This document shows, piece by piece, positions 17,469 through 25,508 of a stretch of DNA of 58,628 nucleotides. The stretch's first letter is position 1; every line of letters starts with the position of its first letter. The stretch is from positions 1-58,628 of the forward strand of contig NZ_LZLQ01000147.1 of assembly GCF_001673315.1 (NCBI RefSeq), given 5' to 3'. The DNA comes from Mycobacterium asiaticum. Lineage in GTDB: Bacteria > Actinomycetota > Actinomycetes > Mycobacteriales > Mycobacteriaceae. Both the position numbers and the translations under genes were made by a program. A model generated the notes under the pieces. That model worked only from the letters and a program-made list of their open reading frames with translations, searched no databases and was not told the origin of the DNA.

Positions 17469-18377
17469 ATGTCTTCCATGGCTTCCTTCGACCCGGTGGA
17501 CCCCACCGGTCGGGTGGATCTGGAGTCGCTGACCGCGAACGCGAGTGCCGAACGCGCGCTCGACGGCTTGTACGCAACCAGCGATGACGAGCGTCCGCCA
17601 CCGCCGGTGGACCTGACCGCAGCCGCATTCTTCGACGTGGACAACACGCTGGTACAGGGCTCGTCCGCCGTCCACTTCGGGCGCGGTCTGGCCGCCCGTC
17701 ACTATTTCACCTACCGGGACGTGCTGGGTTTCGTCTACGCGCAGGCCAAGTTCCAGGTGCTCGGCACGGAGAACAGCGCGGACGTCGCCGCGGGTCGGCG
17801 CAAGGCGCTGGCCTTCATCGAGGGACGGTCCGTCGACGAGTTGGTCCAGTTGGGCGAGGAGATCTACGACGAGATCATCGCCGACAAGATCTGGTCGGGC
17901 ACCCGCGAACTCACTCAGATGCATCTCGACGCGGGCCAGCAGGTGTGGCTGATCACCGCCACGCCCTACGAACTGGCGGCGACCATCGCCCGCCGGCTCG
18001 GCCTGACCGGGGCCCTGGGTTCGGTTGCCGAATCGGTCGACGGCGTCTTCACGGGTCGGCTGGTGGGCGAGATCCTGCACGGGACCGGCAAGGCACACGC
18101 GGTACGGTCCCTGGCCATCCGGGAAGGGCTCAACCTCAAGCGCTGCACGGCCTACTCCGACAGCTACAACGACGTCCCGATGCTCTCGCTGGTAGGCACC
18201 GCCGTCGCGATCAACCCCGACGCCCGGCTACGCAGTCTTGCCCGCGAGCGCGGCTGGGAGATCCGCGATTTCCGGACCGCGCGCAAGGCCGCCCGGATCG
18301 GGGTGCCGTCGGCGCTGGCTTTGGGAGCGGCCGGCGGCGCGCTGGCGGCGCTGGCGTCCCGACGCCAATCGCGCTGA
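17469..18377 (+). CDS. serB1: HAD-superfamily phosphatase, SerB1-like
   Basis: A 302-residue protein of the HAD-IB (phosphoserine phosphatase-like) family. Motif I is FFDVDNTLVQGS (Asp56, Asp58), motif II LITATPYE, motif III a Lys in HGTGKAHAV, and motif IV YSDSYNDVPML. A C-terminal Ala/Gly-rich hydrophobic stretch (about 278-297) ending in RRQSR could anchor it. The true substrate is unproven; phosphoserine is only the annotation habit for Rv0505c. ATG 17469 has GGGAGG 8 bases upstream. In M. tuberculosis mmpS2-mmpL2 lie between this gene and the glutaredoxin gene; here nothing does. Confidence 0.85.
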   Translation: MSSMASFDPVDPTGRVDLESLTANASAERALDGLYATSDDERPPPPVDLTAAAFFDVDNTLVQGSSAVHFGRGLAARHYFTYRDVLGFVYAQAKFQVLGTENSADVAAGRRKALAFIEGRSVDELVQLGEEIYDEIIADKIWSGTRELTQMHLDAGQQVWLITATPYELAATIARRLGLTGALGSVAESVDGVFTGRLVGEILHGTGKAHAVRSLAIREGLNLKRCTAYSDSYNDVPMLSLVGTAVAINPDARLRSLARERGWEIRDFRTARKAARIGVPSALALGAAGGALAALASRRQSR

Positions 18378-18420
18378 TAAGCTGCGCCGCTGAGCACCTA
18401 TTCGAGCGGAAAGCAGCGGC

Positions 18421-18921
18421 ATGACAGTTCCTCAGGGAGCCGAAGGCATCATCGGTAAGCACTACCGGCAGGAGGATTACTTCCTGGTGGGGCGCGAGAA
18501 AATTCGCGAATTTGCCGCTTCGATCCAAAACGATGACCCGATGCACTTCGACGACGAGGTCGCCGCCGAAGCCGGCTACCCCACGCTGGTGGCCCCGTTG
18601 ACCTTTCTGGCCATCGCGGGGCGGCGTGTCCAGCTGGAGATCTTCACCAAATTCAGCATCCCGATCAACATCGCTCGGGTCATGCATCGGGACCAGAAAT
18701 TCCTTTTCCACCGACCCATCCTGGTCGGCGACAAGCTACACTTCGACACGTATTTGGATTCGGTGATCCAATCCCACGGGACGGTCCTGGCCGAAATCCG
18801 AAGCGAAGTGACAGACGCCGAAGGTAAACCCGTTATCACCAGCGTGGTCACCATGTTGGGGGAAGCTGCGCGTCACGAATCCGACGCAGAGGCAACCGTC
18901 GCGGCAATTGCATCCATCTAA
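18421..18921 (+). CDS. hadD: (3R)-hydroxyacyl-ACP dehydratase subunit HadD
   Basis: A 166-residue MaoC-like hot-dog protein, counterpart of Rv0504c. Known work names this gene hadD and links it to FAS-II dehydration during mycolic acid synthesis, especially alpha- and epoxy-mycolates. The N-terminal block FAASIQNDDPMHFDDEVA has the D-x4-H arrangement of hydratase 2, and YPTLVAPLTFLAI follows. HadA and HadC look alike, but the position beside cmaA2 supports HadD. ATG 18421 follows GGAAAG. It precedes cmaA2 by 23 bases, so it probably shares its transcript. Confidence 0.82.
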   Translation: MTVPQGAEGIIGKHYRQEDYFLVGREKIREFAASIQNDDPMHFDDEVAAEAGYPTLVAPLTFLAIAGRRVQLEIFTKFSIPINIARVMHRDQKFLFHRPILVGDKLHFDTYLDSVIQSHGTVLAEIRSEVTDAEGKPVITSVVTMLGEAARHESDAEATVAAIASI

Positions 18922-18944
18922 ACAGAGCAGGTAGCGTCGATTTA

Positions 18945-19859
18945 ATGACATCAGAAGGCACCCAACTTCAGCCTCCGGTCGAGGACGTGCAGTCGCATTA
19001 CGACCGGTCCAATGAGTTCTTCAAACTGTGGCTGGACCCGTCGATGACCTACAGCTGCGCCTACTTCGATGAGAACCCCAACATCGACGAGCCGCAGTCC
19101 AAGACACTCGAAGAGGCGCAGTTCGCCAAGCGCAAGCTGGCGCTGGACAAGCTGAACCTCGAGCCCGGTATGACGTTGCTCGACATCGGCTCCGGGTGGG
19201 GCTCGACGATGCGCCACGCCGTCGAGCACTACGACGTCAACGTCATCGGTCTGACGCTGAGCGAGAACCAGCTGGCCCACTGCGAGCAGAAGTTCGCCGA
19301 GATGGACAGTCCGCGTCGCAAAGAGGTGCGTCTGCAGGGCTGGGAGCTGTTCGACGAGCCGATCGACCGCATTGTCTCGCTGGGCGCGTTCGAGCACTTC
19401 GCCGACGGAGCCGGCGACGCCGGCTACCAGCGCTACGCCACCTTCTTCAAGAAGTACTACAGCTTGCTGCCTGACGACGGCCGCTTCCTGCTGCACTCGA
19501 TTGTGGTGCCCACCGCCGAAGAGGGTAAAGCGATGGGCCTCAAGACCACGATGACCCTGCTGCGCTTCATCAGCTTCATCCTCAAGGAGATCTACCCCGG
19601 CGGGAAGTTGCCCCAGGTAGAGCAGGTCGACCGCTACTCGACCGAGGCCGGCTTCAAGATCGAGCGCCACCACTTCATCGGCAAGAACTACGTGCCGACC
19701 TTGAACGCCTGGGCCGACGCCCTGGAAGCGCAAAAGGACAGGGCCATCGAGCTCAAGGGCGAGCAAGAGTACGAGACGTTCATGAAGTACCTGCGCGGGT
19801 GCTCGGACCTGTTCCGCGACGGCTACACCAACGTCTGCCAGTTCACCCTGGTGAAGTAG
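18945..19859 (+). CDS. cmaA2: Mycolic acid cyclopropane synthase CmaA2
   Basis: A 304-residue S-adenosylmethionine-dependent methyltransferase that puts cyclopropane rings on mycolic acid double bonds; in M. tuberculosis CmaA2 makes the trans ring of oxygenated mycolates. It has the family start (HYDRSNEFFKLWLDPSMTYSCAYF), SAM loop LLDIGSGWGSTMRHA, GLTLSENQ, and the bicarbonate-region GAFEHFADGAGDAGY. The latter insertion and the C-terminus (LRGCSDLFRDGYTNVCQFTLVK, 22 residues at the end) point to CmaA2 rather than PcaA. Motif I has Ser where the M. tuberculosis protein, as I recall it, has Cys (DIGCGWG). A strong terminator follows. Confidence 0.9.
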   Translation: MTSEGTQLQPPVEDVQSHYDRSNEFFKLWLDPSMTYSCAYFDENPNIDEPQSKTLEEAQFAKRKLALDKLNLEPGMTLLDIGSGWGSTMRHAVEHYDVNVIGLTLSENQLAHCEQKFAEMDSPRRKEVRLQGWELFDEPIDRIVSLGAFEHFADGAGDAGYQRYATFFKKYYSLLPDDGRFLLHSIVVPTAEEGKAMGLKTTMTLLRFISFILKEIYPGGKLPQVEQVDRYSTEAGFKIERHHFIGKNYVPTLNAWADALEAQKDRAIELKGEQEYETFMKYLRGCSDLFRDGYTNVCQFTLVK

Positions 19860-19885
19860 TCAGCCACCGCGACGCGATCAAACGG

Positions 19886-19920
19886 AAAAGCCCCGATTCG
19901 GTACGAATCGGGGCTTTTTT
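19886..19920. terminator. Strong intrinsic terminator after cmaA2
   Basis: A perfect 15-base stem (AAAAGCCCCGATTCG at 19886-19900) with a 3-base GTA loop and a T run. The A run on the other side lets it work for the convergent acyltransferase gene as well. Confidence 0.93.
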
Positions 19921-19924
19921 CGTT

Positions 19925-19978
19925 TTGTCGTAAGCCGTAAGCCCTTGTCGTAAGCCGTGAGCCTCGGTCGTCAGCTGT
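19925..19978. repeat. Short degenerate tandem repeat after terminator
   Basis: A 20-base unit starting TTGTCGTAAGCCGT occurs at 19925-19944 and 19945-19964 with few changes, then a weaker third copy (GGTCGTCAGCTGTG). It separates the terminator from the stop of the convergent acyltransferase gene. Confidence 0.7.
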
Positions 19979-19988
19979 GCCGCGGGGC

Positions 19989-21056
19989 CTAGCCGAAGAA
20001 GATGTTGCGCCGCCCCGCCAACAACCGGTACAGCGTCTGCTGGATGGTCTCGCGCACCTGATCGGTCAGCTCGAACGTGACCATCGGGTCTTCGGCGTCG
20101 CTAGGCGAGTAATCGGCAGTGCGGATCGGCTTACCGAACGCGATCCGCCACTTCGACGGCAGCGGCACGAGACCAGCCGGGCCGGCCAACGGGAACAGCG
20201 GCGTCACCGGGAAGTAGGGCACACCAAGCAATCGCGCCAGCAGCTTCACGTCGGCCAGCATCGGATAGATCTCTTCAGAGCCGATGATCGAACACGGCAC
20301 GATCGGCGCCTTGGTGCGCAAGGCCGCGGAGACGAAGCCACCCCGACCGAAACGCTGCAATCGGTAGCGGTCTTCGAACTTCTTACCCAGCCCCTTGTAA
20401 CCTTCCGGGAAGACCGCCGTCAGCTCTCCCGAGGCCAGCAGACGATGGGCGTCGGACGTGCACGCCATGGTGTGACCGGCCTTGCGGGCCGTCGACCCCA
20501 CCACCGGCAGGTCGAACACCATGTCGGCGGCCAGCAGGCGCAGATCGCGCTCGGCGGGATGCTCGTCGTGCACCGCCACCGACAGCATCAAACCGTCGAA
20601 CGGCAGCACCCCGGCGTGGTTCGCCACGACCAACGCCGCGCCCTCGGTCGGAATGTTCTCGATGCCGCTGACCTCGACCCGGAACCAGGAATTGAAGAAG
20701 AACCTCAGCAAAGGCCGAACGACCGCATCATTGAAATGCGGGTCGAACCCGAATTCGTCGACGGTGTAGTCCCCGGTCAGCCGCTGCCGCAGAAAACCGG
20801 CAACCGCGGCGACGCGTTGGGCGACGTCGTTGAGTGGCGCTTCGCCCGTCGATGTTGCGCCCCCGACGCGGCGGTGCTCGTCGATCTCGCGGACGACGGC
20901 GGCGATGTCTTCGGCCGAGGCGCGACCGCTCGGATCGGAGAGCAACGAGGGGTGCTGACGAGACGCATCCGAACGCTGACCGGCACGGCGACGCGCCGCT
21001 ACACGACCCCGATTGGTGTGCAGGGGAATAACATTCGCTCTGCTCTCACCCGCCAC
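19989..21056 (-). CDS. PlsC-type acyltransferase, Rv0502-like
   Basis: A 355-residue lysophospholipid-type acyltransferase. The conserved blocks are NHAGVLPFD (HX4D, near residue 148) and FPEGYKG (near 215), in the 1-acylglycerol-3-phosphate acyltransferase superfamily. An N-terminal hydrophilic region of about 100 residues precedes the catalytic domain. It probably transfers an acyl chain to a glycerolipid or similar acceptor at the inner membrane face. GTG 21056 gives MAGESRANVIPLHTNR. It begins 5 bases after the galE2-like gene, so it is part of the same operon. Confidence 0.87.
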   Translation of the reverse strand: MAGESRANVIPLHTNRGRVAARRRAGQRSDASRQHPSLLSDPSGRASAEDIAAVVREIDEHRRVGGATSTGEAPLNDVAQRVAAVAGFLRQRLTGDYTVDEFGFDPHFNDAVVRPLLRFFFNSWFRVEVSGIENIPTEGAALVVANHAGVLPFDGLMLSVAVHDEHPAERDLRLLAADMVFDLPVVGSTARKAGHTMACTSDAHRLLASGELTAVFPEGYKGLGKKFEDRYRLQRFGRGGFVSAALRTKAPIVPCSIIGSEEIYPMLADVKLLARLLGVPYFPVTPLFPLAGPAGLVPLPSKWRIAFGKPIRTADYSPSDAEDPMVTFELTDQVRETIQQTLYRLLAGRRNIFFG

Positions 21057-21061
21057 GTTTC

Positions 21062-22183
21062 TTATCCAAATCTATTTGAGCTCGACTGCGGAATTGGAAT
21101 TCGGCTACCCCAACGCTGTGCCACCGCTACGGCACGACCTTCCCAGGAGCGTACCCGATCTGGGTCGATTATGGGAGTCAGCCCACGTCCGCGAACGTAG
21201 TCGTCAAATGCCTCGGCCGTGGACCACTTTGGCTGATAACCAAGTTCGGAAACCATTCTGGTGGTGTCCATCACGCGGCCATAACTTAAGTAAGCAAATT
21301 GGTCTCGATTGATCTCATTGTAACGATTAGCGCGTCTCAGCGAATCCAGCGCCCAGACCCCAAAACTGGGTACGGGCAACGGGATTCGACCGGCGCGACG
21401 AATTGCCTGGGATAGCATGATGATTCCGTCGGCCCCGATGTTGAAGGTGCCGGCCTTCCCTGCCATCGCGGCACGCTCCAAGGCACCCAGCGCGTCCTGC
21501 TCGTGCAGTAACTGCAGTCGCGCGTCGCGACCGAACATCGTTGGCACCAGAGGCCCTGCCAGATACCGAGACAACGACGTGTCCATCGCCGGGCCGATCA
21601 TGTTCGCCAGCCGCAGGATGGTCACCGCGATGTCGGGCCGGCGCCGCCCCAGCCCACGCGCGTAACCCTCGATGTCGAGACTGTCTTTGGCAAACCCCTC
21701 CCGGAAGGGCCGACGGCTGCTGCTGTCCTCGGTGAACATCACCGGATCGTGCGGACTCGACCCGTAGACCTCGGATGTCGACTTCAGCACCACGCGCCGC
21801 ACCGAAGGAGCGTTCTGACAAGCGGCGAACAACTGCATCGCGCCCATCACGTTCAGTTCCTTGAGCGCCGCGGTTCCGCCGGATCGCGGCGCGTAGGACG
21901 CGGCGGCCGCGTGCACCACCGTGTCGACTTCGCCGTTGCGGATCACCTTTGCGATGAAAGGGTTCCGAATGTCGGCGCGGACGAACTCAGCGCGCCCCAT
22001 GCGGCGCAGCATGTCCTTGCTCGGCGCGATCGCGTCGACCGCGATGACGCGGTTGATCAGCGAGTTCTGCACCAAACGAGCGGTCAGGTAACCGCCGAGG
22101 AATCGGCATGCACCGGTAACCAGCACCACCTTGGGGTAGTGCACGGTGTCGCCGTCGCTGCTCCCCCCGTTCGACGAATCCAC
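21062..22183 (-). CDS. galE2: Extended SDR / NAD-dependent epimerase-like protein (GalE2)
   Basis: A 373-residue protein of the extended short-chain dehydrogenase family, annotated galE2 in M. tuberculosis (Rv0501). It has the nucleotide-binding loop VLVTGACRFLGGY, RADIRNPFI, VVHAAAASY, and LRLANMIGP. The usual Tyr-x3-Lys pair is not visible: where it should be I read EGFAK, with Glu in place of Tyr. Real UDP-galactose 4-epimerase activity is therefore doubtful. GTG 22183 is the chosen start. It sits between a tiny ribosomal protein gene and an acyltransferase gene in one minus-strand operon. Confidence 0.8.
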   Translation of the reverse strand: MDSSNGGSSDGDTVHYPKVVLVTGACRFLGGYLTARLVQNSLINRVIAVDAIAPSKDMLRRMGRAEFVRADIRNPFIAKVIRNGEVDTVVHAAAASYAPRSGGTAALKELNVMGAMQLFAACQNAPSVRRVVLKSTSEVYGSSPHDPVMFTEDSSSRRPFREGFAKDSLDIEGYARGLGRRRPDIAVTILRLANMIGPAMDTSLSRYLAGPLVPTMFGRDARLQLLHEQDALGALERAAMAGKAGTFNIGADGIIMLSQAIRRAGRIPLPVPSFGVWALDSLRRANRYNEINRDQFAYLSYGRVMDTTRMVSELGYQPKWSTAEAFDDYVRGRGLTPIIDPDRVRSWEGRAVAVAQRWGSRIPIPQSSSNRFG

Positions 22184-22223
22184 CTTGTCAGCCTAGCTAG
22201 CAGCAGGCAGGAGCCGACAGAAC

Positions 22224-22325
22224 TTACTTGCCAAGTTTTCTGCGCTGCACCCGGGTGCGACGTAGCAGCTTGCGGTGCTTCTTCTTCGACATACGCTTGC
22301 GCCGCTTCTTGATTACTGAACCCAT
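22224..22325 (-). CDS. 33-residue basic ribosomal protein (AURKAIP1/COX24-type, bS22)
   Basis: A 33-residue protein made almost wholly of Lys and Arg: it starts [20 protein letters not shown] and ends RRKLGK. This is the AURKAIP1/COX24 domain of the mitochondrial small-subunit protein mS38. The mycobacterial form was seen in ribosome structures near the decoding centre and named bS22 (recalled, not checked). M. tuberculosis annotates it as Rv0500B. It lies between the excisionase-type gene and galE2. Confidence 0.88.
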
Positions 22326-22492
22326 GAACTCCGCTATCTAGACCCGTGACCGGCTTATGACTTGACCCGGACACTTTACCCAACCGCGGGTGGACAACAC
22401 CAAATGGCCGCCGAGCAGCCGCAGAAAACCCGAAGACGTGCCGTTTCAGGGGCCTTTGCGTCTGCTGACGCTACCGAGTGCGCCCGGGCTGG

Positions 22493-22753
22493 TTAGCCGG
22501 CGTCGAAGTACGACGTCTCCAGCATGTCGTGGACAGCCTTGGCGTGGACGCGGAAAGAACGCCCGACCCGAACTGCGGGCAACTCGCCGTTGTGCACCAG
22601 CCGGTACACGGTCATCTTGGACACCCTCATCAGTGCCGCGACTTCGGCGACAGTCAGGAATTGCGTCCGACTTTGTCCCGCATCGGCTGAGCCGGCAGCG
22701 GGTGCCGCCTTACCTGCAGAATCCCGTGCTGATGGCCCGTTCGTAGACGTCAT
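22493..22753 (-). CDS. Excisionase-family helix-turn-helix protein, Rv0500A-like
   Basis: An 86-residue MerR/excisionase-type DNA-binding protein. After a Ser/Ala-rich lead of about 30 residues comes the winged-helix motif LTVAEVAALMRVSKMTVYRL followed by the wing VRVGRSFRV. Similar proteins act as small regulators or chromosome-associated factors in actinobacteria; the target is unknown. There is no phage or integrase nearby, so this is a resident gene and not a mobile-element remnant. It lies 139 bases after proC. Confidence 0.83.
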   Translation of the reverse strand: MTSTNGPSARDSAGKAAPAAGSADAGQSRTQFLTVAEVAALMRVSKMTVYRLVHNGELPAVRVGRSFRVHAKAVHDMLETSYFDAG

Positions 22754-22893
22754 CGCTACCCAATCGTGTCAGGCCCGCGCAATGCCAGCGGCTTCCCCTC
22801 CGCTGGCACCAACACGTGCATACAAAGAGGAGAATAGCGGGACTAGTGGGGTTACTGGTACTGGTGAGAGACAATCAGTTCAAAATTCTTGAA

Positions 22894-23772
22894 TTATTCC
22901 GATGTAATTCGCAGCTGCTCAGAGCGCTTTTTGGCGGCTTGGACGGCCGCATCGACGGCGATCCGGAAGCCGCCGCGTTCAAGCTCCCGCAGCGCAGCGG
23001 CGGTGGTGCCGCCGGGTGAGGCCACCGATGCCCGCAGCTGGGCGGGTGAGGTGTCTACCCGCAGACCGATGGGACCGCCGTCGGTCGGTCGCCGTCCCTC
23101 GTCCATCCGTTCCAGCAGCATCGCCGCGGATCCAGCCATGGTCTGGGCGGCCAGGTCGGTAGCCACCTGACGGCTCAATCCCACCGCGACACCGGCGTCC
23201 ACCAGGGCTTCCACCAACAGGAAGAAATACGCGGGCCCGGAGCCCGACACCGCGGTCACCGCATCCAGTTGCTGCTCGGGAACCGTGAGCACGCCGCCGA
23301 CCGCGTCGAACAGCGCGGAGACCTCGGCAAGCTGTGGAGCCGTGACGAAACGGCCTTTGGCCAGTGCGGTGACCCCGGCGCCGACCAGCGCCGCCGCGTT
23401 CGGCATCGCGCGGACCACCGGCGTCCCAGCGGGCAGCTTGGATTCGAACGAAGTGATGGTGACGCCCGCCGCGACGGTGACGAACACCTGTTCCCCGCTG
23501 TCGTGCTCAGCCGCTGCGGCGACACCGGCAAGTTCGTCGATGACCGACTCGACGTCGACCGGCTTGACCGCGACCACGATGAACGTCGCGTTCTCGGCAG
23601 CATCCCGCACGGAGGTCACCACCAGCACGCCGTAGGTGCTGGACAGGTATTTCGCCCGATCCGACATCCGTTCGGCCACCACCAGGTCCTTGACCTGTCG
23701 GCCCGCCCGCAGCAGTCCGGACAACAGTGCCTCACCGATGCTGCCGCCGCCGATGATCGCGATTCTTGCCAT
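22894..23772 (-). CDS. proC: Pyrroline-5-carboxylate reductase
   Basis: A 292-residue NAD(P)H-dependent enzyme for the last step of proline synthesis. The Rossmann loop is IAIIGGGSIGEALLSGLL at the N-terminus, and the C-terminal dimer domain contains the family signature AVSGSGPAYFFLLVEALVDAG and ASPGGTTAAALRELE. The length is typical. ATG 23772 is the only sensible start. It is 30 bases downstream of the thioesterase-like gene. Confidence 0.96.
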   Translation of the reverse strand: MARIAIIGGGSIGEALLSGLLRAGRQVKDLVVAERMSDRAKYLSSTYGVLVVTSVRDAAENATFIVVAVKPVDVESVIDELAGVAAAAEHDSGEQVFVTVAAGVTITSFESKLPAGTPVVRAMPNAAALVGAGVTALAKGRFVTAPQLAEVSALFDAVGGVLTVPEQQLDAVTAVSGSGPAYFFLLVEALVDAGVAVGLSRQVATDLAAQTMAGSAAMLLERMDEGRRPTDGGPIGLRVDTSPAQLRASVASPGGTTAAALRELERGGFRIAVDAAVQAAKKRSEQLRITSE

Positions 23773-23802
23773 GCCCGAAGCATTGCAGACCGGGCGGGCG
23801 GG

Positions 23803-24639
23803 TTACCGGGCAGGCACCATGGCCAGTTGGCGCGCTTGCACTACCAGCCGCCCCAGTTCGTCGACGACGGTGTGGTCCTCGTCGAACCAGTCATGCCCGA
23901 TCTCTACGCAGGTGGCGATGATGCGCAGCCAGCCGTCGGCCGGCAGTGACCGCAGCAGGGCAGTGAGCTGGACCGTCGGCGCCCAGCCGGTGCGGTCCAC
24001 GGCGAAGGTCACCGGTGCCGACAGGTCCCCGCACATCAACGCGAACAGCGGGTCGGGAGCCAGATCGCGCGGGCGCGCCCACATCTGGATCACTGGCGGC
24101 CCTCCCTGGGCCGGAGGTTCCATGGTCGACAGCACCGGCCGGATGTCGCAGCCCGCACCCAGGTGCACCAGGCCGGCCAGTGCATGGCCGGGGCCGATCG
24201 GTGCCAGGTCAGCGGGCGGTTGGGGCGCCATCAGGTCCACCACCGGGTTGGCCGACAGCAACGGCGCGGTCTCCCCCGGTAGGTGGTGTTCCGGCTCGCC
24301 CAACGTCACGACCGTGTGCACGGCGGTCCGGTCACCCTGCATCAGTTCGACGTCGACCACGCTGATCCGGCGGCCTCGCTTGCGCAGCGTCGTCACCAGC
24401 CGCATCGCTCCGGGATCGGGCGCGGAAAGGAAGTTCGCCGACACCGCGACCGGTTGCAGATAGTCACCGCCGTGGGCGGTCCGGGCGGCATTGGCGCACA
24501 ACGCGACCATCACCCCGCCGTGCACCTTGGGACCGATGGTCCAGTGCTCGTTCAATTCGCCCTCGAAGACCTGGTGAGACCGGTCCTCGGTGCCGACGGG
24601 TTGCAACGCCATCGCGCTGCTGAACAAGGGAGTGGTCAT
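23803..24639 (-). CDS. Acyl-CoA thioesterase-like double hot-dog protein, Rv0499-like
   Basis: A 278-residue protein with the TesB/thioesterase II-like layout: ELNEHWTIGPKVHGGVMVAL in the first hot-dog and DEDHTVVDELGRLVVQARQLA in the second, the latter resembling the D-T/Q catalytic region. It probably hydrolyses an acyl-CoA; the substrate is unknown. ATG 24639 overlaps the stop of the upstream gene in TGATG. It belongs to the ppx1-Rv0497-Rv0498 run. Confidence 0.8.
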   Translation of the reverse strand: MTTPLFSSAMALQPVGTEDRSHQVFEGELNEHWTIGPKVHGGVMVALCANAARTAHGGDYLQPVAVSANFLSAPDPGAMRLVTTLRKRGRRISVVDVELMQGDRTAVHTVVTLGEPEHHLPGETAPLLSANPVVDLMAPQPPADLAPIGPGHALAGLVHLGAGCDIRPVLSTMEPPAQGGPPVIQMWARPRDLAPDPLFALMCGDLSAPVTFAVDRTGWAPTVQLTALLRSLPADGWLRIIATCVEIGHDWFDEDHTVVDELGRLVVQARQLAMVPAR

Positions 24640-25481
24640 CAGCGCAGCAGGTGGGTCCGGGCGAATTGCAGGGATTCGATCAGCATCGCCTCGCGCTCCG
24701 CGGCCGAACGCGCCGAGGAGGTGGACACCTCAAGCACGACGTGCCCGGTGAAGTCGCTCGCGGCCAGCATCTGGCATACCTCGGCGGTGGGCTGGGTGCC
24801 GTGGCCGGGCACCAAATGTTCGTCGGCGGGCGACCCGCTGCCGTCACACAGGTGCAGATGCACCAGGCCCGAACCCATTCGGCGCGCCATCTCCATGGAG
24901 TCGGTGCCGGCGGTGGAGGTATGGGACAGATCGAGCGTGTAGTGCGCATGGCCTCCGTCCAGCGGGTCATATGACGGCGCGAACGCCGAGATCGCCGGTC
25001 CGGGCCCCCCGCCGCGCCGGCGCATCCTTTCCCGGGTTTGGTCCGAGCCGAAGAAACGGTCGGCCCGAAACGGAAACATGTTCTCCACGGCCACCATCAC
25101 ATTGCTGGACGCTTCCAAGGCCATCACCTGTTCCCGGAATCCCTCGGCATAGCGCCGTTGCCACCGAAACGGCGGGTGGACGACGACGGTCTGCGCGCCG
25201 AGTTGTTCGGCGGCACGCACACTGCGGTCCAATTTGACGATCGGGTTCGCACCCCACACTCGCTGCGAGATCAGCAGACAGGGCGCATGCACGGACAACA
25301 CCGGCATTCGGTAACGCTGCGACAGCTTGCCGATCGCGTCGATGTCCTGGCTGACCGACTCGCCCCAAACCATCAGCTCGACCCCGTCGTAGCCGAGCCT
25401 GGCCGCATACTCGAACGCGGCCTCGGCCCGCAGGGGATACACCGAGGCCGTGGATAGGCCGACTTTGATTGCTGGGCGCAC
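24639..25481 (-). CDS. Xylose isomerase-like TIM-barrel protein, Rv0498-like
   Basis: A 280-residue protein of the sugar phosphate isomerase/epimerase (AP endonuclease 2-like) superfamily. Blocks: KVGLSTASVYPLRAEAAFEYAARLGYDGVELMVWG, quoted in parts as LGYDGVELM at residues 28-36, VVVHPPFRW, VAVENMFPF, YTLDLSHTSTAG, and VLEVSTSS, which give the metal-binding Glu/His/Asp set expected for the fold. The substrate is unknown. GTG 25481 starts the barrel directly. It lies 27 bases after the Rv0497-like gene. Confidence 0.82.
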   Translation of the reverse strand: MRPAIKVGLSTASVYPLRAEAAFEYAARLGYDGVELMVWGESVSQDIDAIGKLSQRYRMPVLSVHAPCLLISQRVWGANPIVKLDRSVRAAEQLGAQTVVVHPPFRWQRRYAEGFREQVMALEASSNVMVAVENMFPFRADRFFGSDQTRERMRRRGGGPGPAISAFAPSYDPLDGGHAHYTLDLSHTSTAGTDSMEMARRMGSGLVHLHLCDGSGSPADEHLVPGHGTQPTAEVCQMLAASDFTGHVVLEVSTSSARSAAEREAMLIESLQFARTHLLR

Positions 25482-25508
25482 TGTCTGTCTGAAGCCTGTC
25501 CGAGGCGC

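Noticed and set aside
18945..19859. Ser in the SAM loop of CmaA2 (DIGSGWG) as a disabling change
   Set aside because: The position is not a catalytic residue as far as I know, and all other methyltransferase motifs are intact, so I see no reason to call the enzyme inactive.
22493..22753. Phage or integrative element suggested by the excisionase-type HTH protein
   Set aside because: No integrase, attachment repeats or other phage genes nearby, and the gene sits in a conserved proC-galE2 context.
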